Notes under the pieces: model-generated
What the model saw: only the letters and a program-made list of their open reading frames with translations
What the model was told of the DNA's origin: nothing
Database searches by the model: none
Part shown: in pieces, positions 4,597 to 6,380 of the stretch
Numbering within the stretch: the first letter of the stretch is position 1
How the letters are laid out: the number at the start of each line of letters is the position of its first letter
Assembly (NCBI GenBank): GCA_946482565.1
Contig: CAMLSB010000111.1
Span: forward strand, 1-6,380
Origin: an uncultured Lysobacteraceae bacterium
GTDB taxonomy: Bacteria; Pseudomonadota; Gammaproteobacteria; Xanthomonadales; Xanthomonadaceae
DNA: 6,380 nt
Direction: 5' to 3'
Program-made: the position numbers and the translations under genes

Positions 4597-5145
4597 TCAG
4601 GCGGGGCCGAGGCATTCCGCCACCGCGGCGGCGCCCGGCCGCGCATCGCGCAGGCGGCCACTGTTGGCCAGCACCAACGCCACGGTGCGAGATGGGCCGC
4701 GCCCGTCGCACAGCGTGAAGGTGACATTGGTGCCGGCCGCCGCGCCGCCGTGCGGATGCAACACCAGGCGCCGGCGGCCGCGGGTGCTGCGCAGGTGGAC
4801 GCGGCCGGGCAGGGCGGGCGCCTGGACCAGCAGGCGTTCGCCGGCATCGCGATGGCGGTTGCCGTTGGCGTCCGCCCACGCCAGCCATCCGCCGCTCCAG
4901 TCCCAGGTGTCCCGGCACGCGTCCGTGCCGGGACACACGACCACCTCGGTGCCGGCGACCGAGGCGTGGCGCATCGCCTCGTCGAGCGTGTCCTGCATCG
5001 CCCCGCGGGCCGCGACCGCCCGTGCGGCTTCGCTGGCGTTGCTCCACGCCGGGACCGCGAGGCCCAGCAGCAGCGACGCGACGAGGAGCGTGATCATCGC
5101 TTCGACAAGCGTGAAGCCGGCGGTGCGGCGGAGCAGGTGGCGCAT
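4597..5145 (-). CDS. fimT: Minor type IV pilin, FimT/GspH class
   Basis: This 182-residue pre-pilin is processed by prepilin peptidase after Gly10 (RRTAG/FTLVE, with Glu15 as the conserved Glu5 of the mature protein). The hydrophobic helix about 11-34 anchors it in the inner membrane and packs in the pilus. Later features are typical of FimT/GspH proteins: a Cys pair in CPGTDAC (71, 77), WSGGWLAWADANGNRHRD (83-100), CDGRG (146-150) and a C-terminal NSGRLRDAR (161-169). The GRxR motif (163-166) is known in FimT proteins that bind DNA during natural transformation, so a role in DNA uptake is plausible. A GspH role in type II secretion cannot be fully excluded. The start at 5145 has GGAGAT 6 nt upstream and fits the short leader peptide; the in-frame upstream ATG at 5277 would add 44 residues without signal character. 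The gene is divergent from uvrB and stops 57 bp before tRNA-Asn. Confidence 0.88.
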   Translation of the reverse strand: MRHLLRRTAGFTLVEAMITLLVASLLLGLAVPAWSNASEAARAVAARGAMQDTLDEAMRHASVAGTEVVVCPGTDACRDTWDWSGGWLAWADANGNRHRDAGERLLVQAPALPGRVHLRSTRGRRRLVLHPHGGAAAGTNVTFTLCDGRGPSRTVALVLANSGRLRDARPGAAAVAECLGPA

Positions 5146-5266
5146 GGTGGATCTCCGGAAGAGACCGCCACCTTCCCGCACGGCGTCGCCTGGCTGAATC
5201 GGGCCAGTCCCCGTCGCCACGTCGGGGAATCCCGCGACGGCCGCGGGCAGTAGACTGACCGGTCCG

Positions 5267-6380
5267 ATGACCGACACCCGCGCCGATACCCCCGCCCGCG
5301 ACGATGGCCGCTTCGAGCTGGTCGCGCCCTATGCGCCCGCCGGCGACCAGCCGCAGGCGATCGACAAGCTCGTCGCCGGTTTCGAGAACGGCCTGGCGCG
5401 GCAGACCCTGCTCGGCGTCACCGGCTCGGGCAAGACCTACACCATCGCCAACGTCATCCAGCAGGTGCAGAAGCCGACCCTGGTGATGGCGCCGAACAAG
5501 ACGCTCGCCGCGCAGCTGTACGGCGAGTTCAAGGCCTTCTTCCCGCACAACGCGGTCGAGTACTTCGTCAGCTACTACGACTACTACCAGCCGGAAGCCT
5601 ACGTCCCGTCCTCGGACACCTTCATCGAGAAGGACAGCTCGGTGAACGAACACATCGAGCAGATGCGGCTGTCCGCGACCAAGGCGCTGCTGGAGCGGCG
5701 CGACTCGATCATCGTCTGCACCGTGTCCGCGATCTACGGCCTCGGCGACCCGGGCGAGTACCACAAGATGGTGCTGCACATGGTCCGCGGCGAGCGCATC
5801 GACCAGCGCGAGCTGATCCGCCGCCTCACCGAAATGCAGTACGACCGCAACGAGACCGAACTGTCGCGCGGCACCTACCGCGTGCGCGGCGAGGTCATCG
5901 ACGTGCATCCGGCCGAACTCGACGCCGAGGCGCTGCGCATCGAGCTGTTCGACGGCGAGATCGAAAGCCTCAGCATGTTCGACCCGCTCACCGGCGAGAC
6001 GCTGCGCAAGCTGCCGCGCTACACGATCTATCCGGGGTCGCATTACGTCACCAGCCGCCGCACAGTGCTCGACGCGGTCGACACGATCAAGGCCGAGCTG
6101 CGCGAGCGGCTGGAATGGCTGTACTCGCAGAACAAGCTGGTGGAAGCGCAGCGCCTCGCCCAGCGCACGCAGTTCGACCTGGAGATGATGGCCGAGGTCG
6201 GCTACTGCAACGGCATCGAGAACTATTCGCGCCACCTCACCGGCTACATGCCGGGCGAGCCGCCGCCGTGCCTGTTCGACTACCTGCCGGCCGACGCGCT
6301 GCTGGTGGTCGACGAATCGCACGTCACCGTCCCGCAGATCGGCGCGATGTACAAGGGCGACCGCTCGCGCAAGGAAACGC
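5267..6380 (+). CDS. uvrB: UvrABC excinuclease subunit B, N-terminal half
   Basis: UvrB is the damage-verifying helicase-like subunit of nucleotide excision repair. It is loaded by UvrA and recruits UvrC for incision. The 371 visible residues include Walker A GVTGSGKT (50-57), [11 protein letters not shown] (74-84), the damage-probing beta-hairpin [20 protein letters not shown] (103-122) and the motif II box DESH (349-352). E. coli UvrB has about 673 residues, so slightly over half is present and the rest lies off the right edge. The N-terminus carries about 11 extra residues. No clear Shine-Dalgarno sequence precedes the ATG. A TAGACT at 5251-5256 could be a -10 box giving a nearly leaderless transcript, but no matching -35 is seen. 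I see no recognisable LexA box between 5146 and 5266. Confidence 0.98.
   Translation, partial: MTDTRADTPARDDGRFELVAPYAPAGDQPQAIDKLVAGFENGLARQTLLGVTGSGKTYTIANVIQQVQKPTLVMAPNKTLAAQLYGEFKAFFPHNAVEYFVSYYDYYQPEAYVPSSDTFIEKDSSVNEHIEQMRLSATKALLERRDSIIVCTVSAIYGLGDPGEYHKMVLHMVRGERIDQRELIRRLTEMQYDRNETELSRGTYRVRGEVIDVHPAELDAEALRIELFDGEIESLSMFDPLTGETLRKLPRYTIYPGSHYVTSRRTVLDAVDTIKAELRERLEWLYSQNKLVEAQRLAQRTQFDLEMMAEVGYCNGIENYSRHLTGYMPGEPPPCLFDYLPADALLVVDESHVTVPQIGAMYKGDRSRKET

Noticed and set aside
4517..6322. 601-codon open frame on the minus strand
   Set aside because: It is antisense to uvrB, overlaps the pilin gene in another frame and runs into the tRNA. Composition is typical of a GC-driven shadow.

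Overview
The window is a piece of a high-GC Gammaproteobacterial chromosome. The order M13-peptidase lipoprotein / tRNA-Asn / FimT-like pilin / uvrB and the strongly G/C-ending codons suggest Xanthomonadaceae (Lysobacter, Luteimonas or Xanthomonas type). That assignment is an inference from gene content and codon use. No ribosomal gene is present to confirm it.

Layout. (1) Positions 1-1924, minus strand: an M13 (neprilysin/PepO-like) zinc metallopeptidase lipoprotein whose C-terminal end lies off the left edge. (2) Positions 2091-2116: a factor-independent terminator reading leftward. It was most likely the original terminator of the tRNA-Asn gene. (3) Positions 2134-4507: a small integrated element. 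It is bounded by a perfect 45-bp direct repeat of the 3' part of tRNA-Asn, running from the first base of the anticodon loop to the encoded CCA. The repeat unit is 2329 bp. It holds three convincing genes and no integrase: a membrane-anchored DUF4760-type protein (minus), and a divergent two-gene operon (plus) of a Panacea/SocA-like antitoxin followed by a small unrecognised protein in the toxin position. Copies of TTTTCAGGAG(G) sit in pairs, all in the same orientation, just inside both ends. (4) Positions 4463-4539: the intact tRNA-Asn(GUU) on the minus strand, with a second leftward terminator at 4423-4454 inside the element. (5) Positions 4597-5145, minus: a type IV minor pilin of the FimT/GspH class with a C-terminal GRxR motif. 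(6) Positions 5267-6380, plus: the N-terminal half of uvrB, running off the right edge.

The flanking genes are ordinary chromosomal functions: envelope proteolysis, translation, DNA-uptake pili and nucleotide excision repair. The element between them is by eye less GC-rich than both flanks. It looks like a minimal, non-autonomous tRNA-targeted islet. The antitoxin/toxin pair could stabilise it, the DUF4760 protein would be further cargo, and integration and excision would have to be supplied in trans. The roughly 500-bp region between its divergent genes is rich in signals: two DnaA-box-like sequences, an 11-bp perfect hairpin, a long imperfect inverted repeat, and a near-identical 15-16-nt ribosome-binding leader in front of both divergent genes. 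The most interesting content of the window is this element as a whole.
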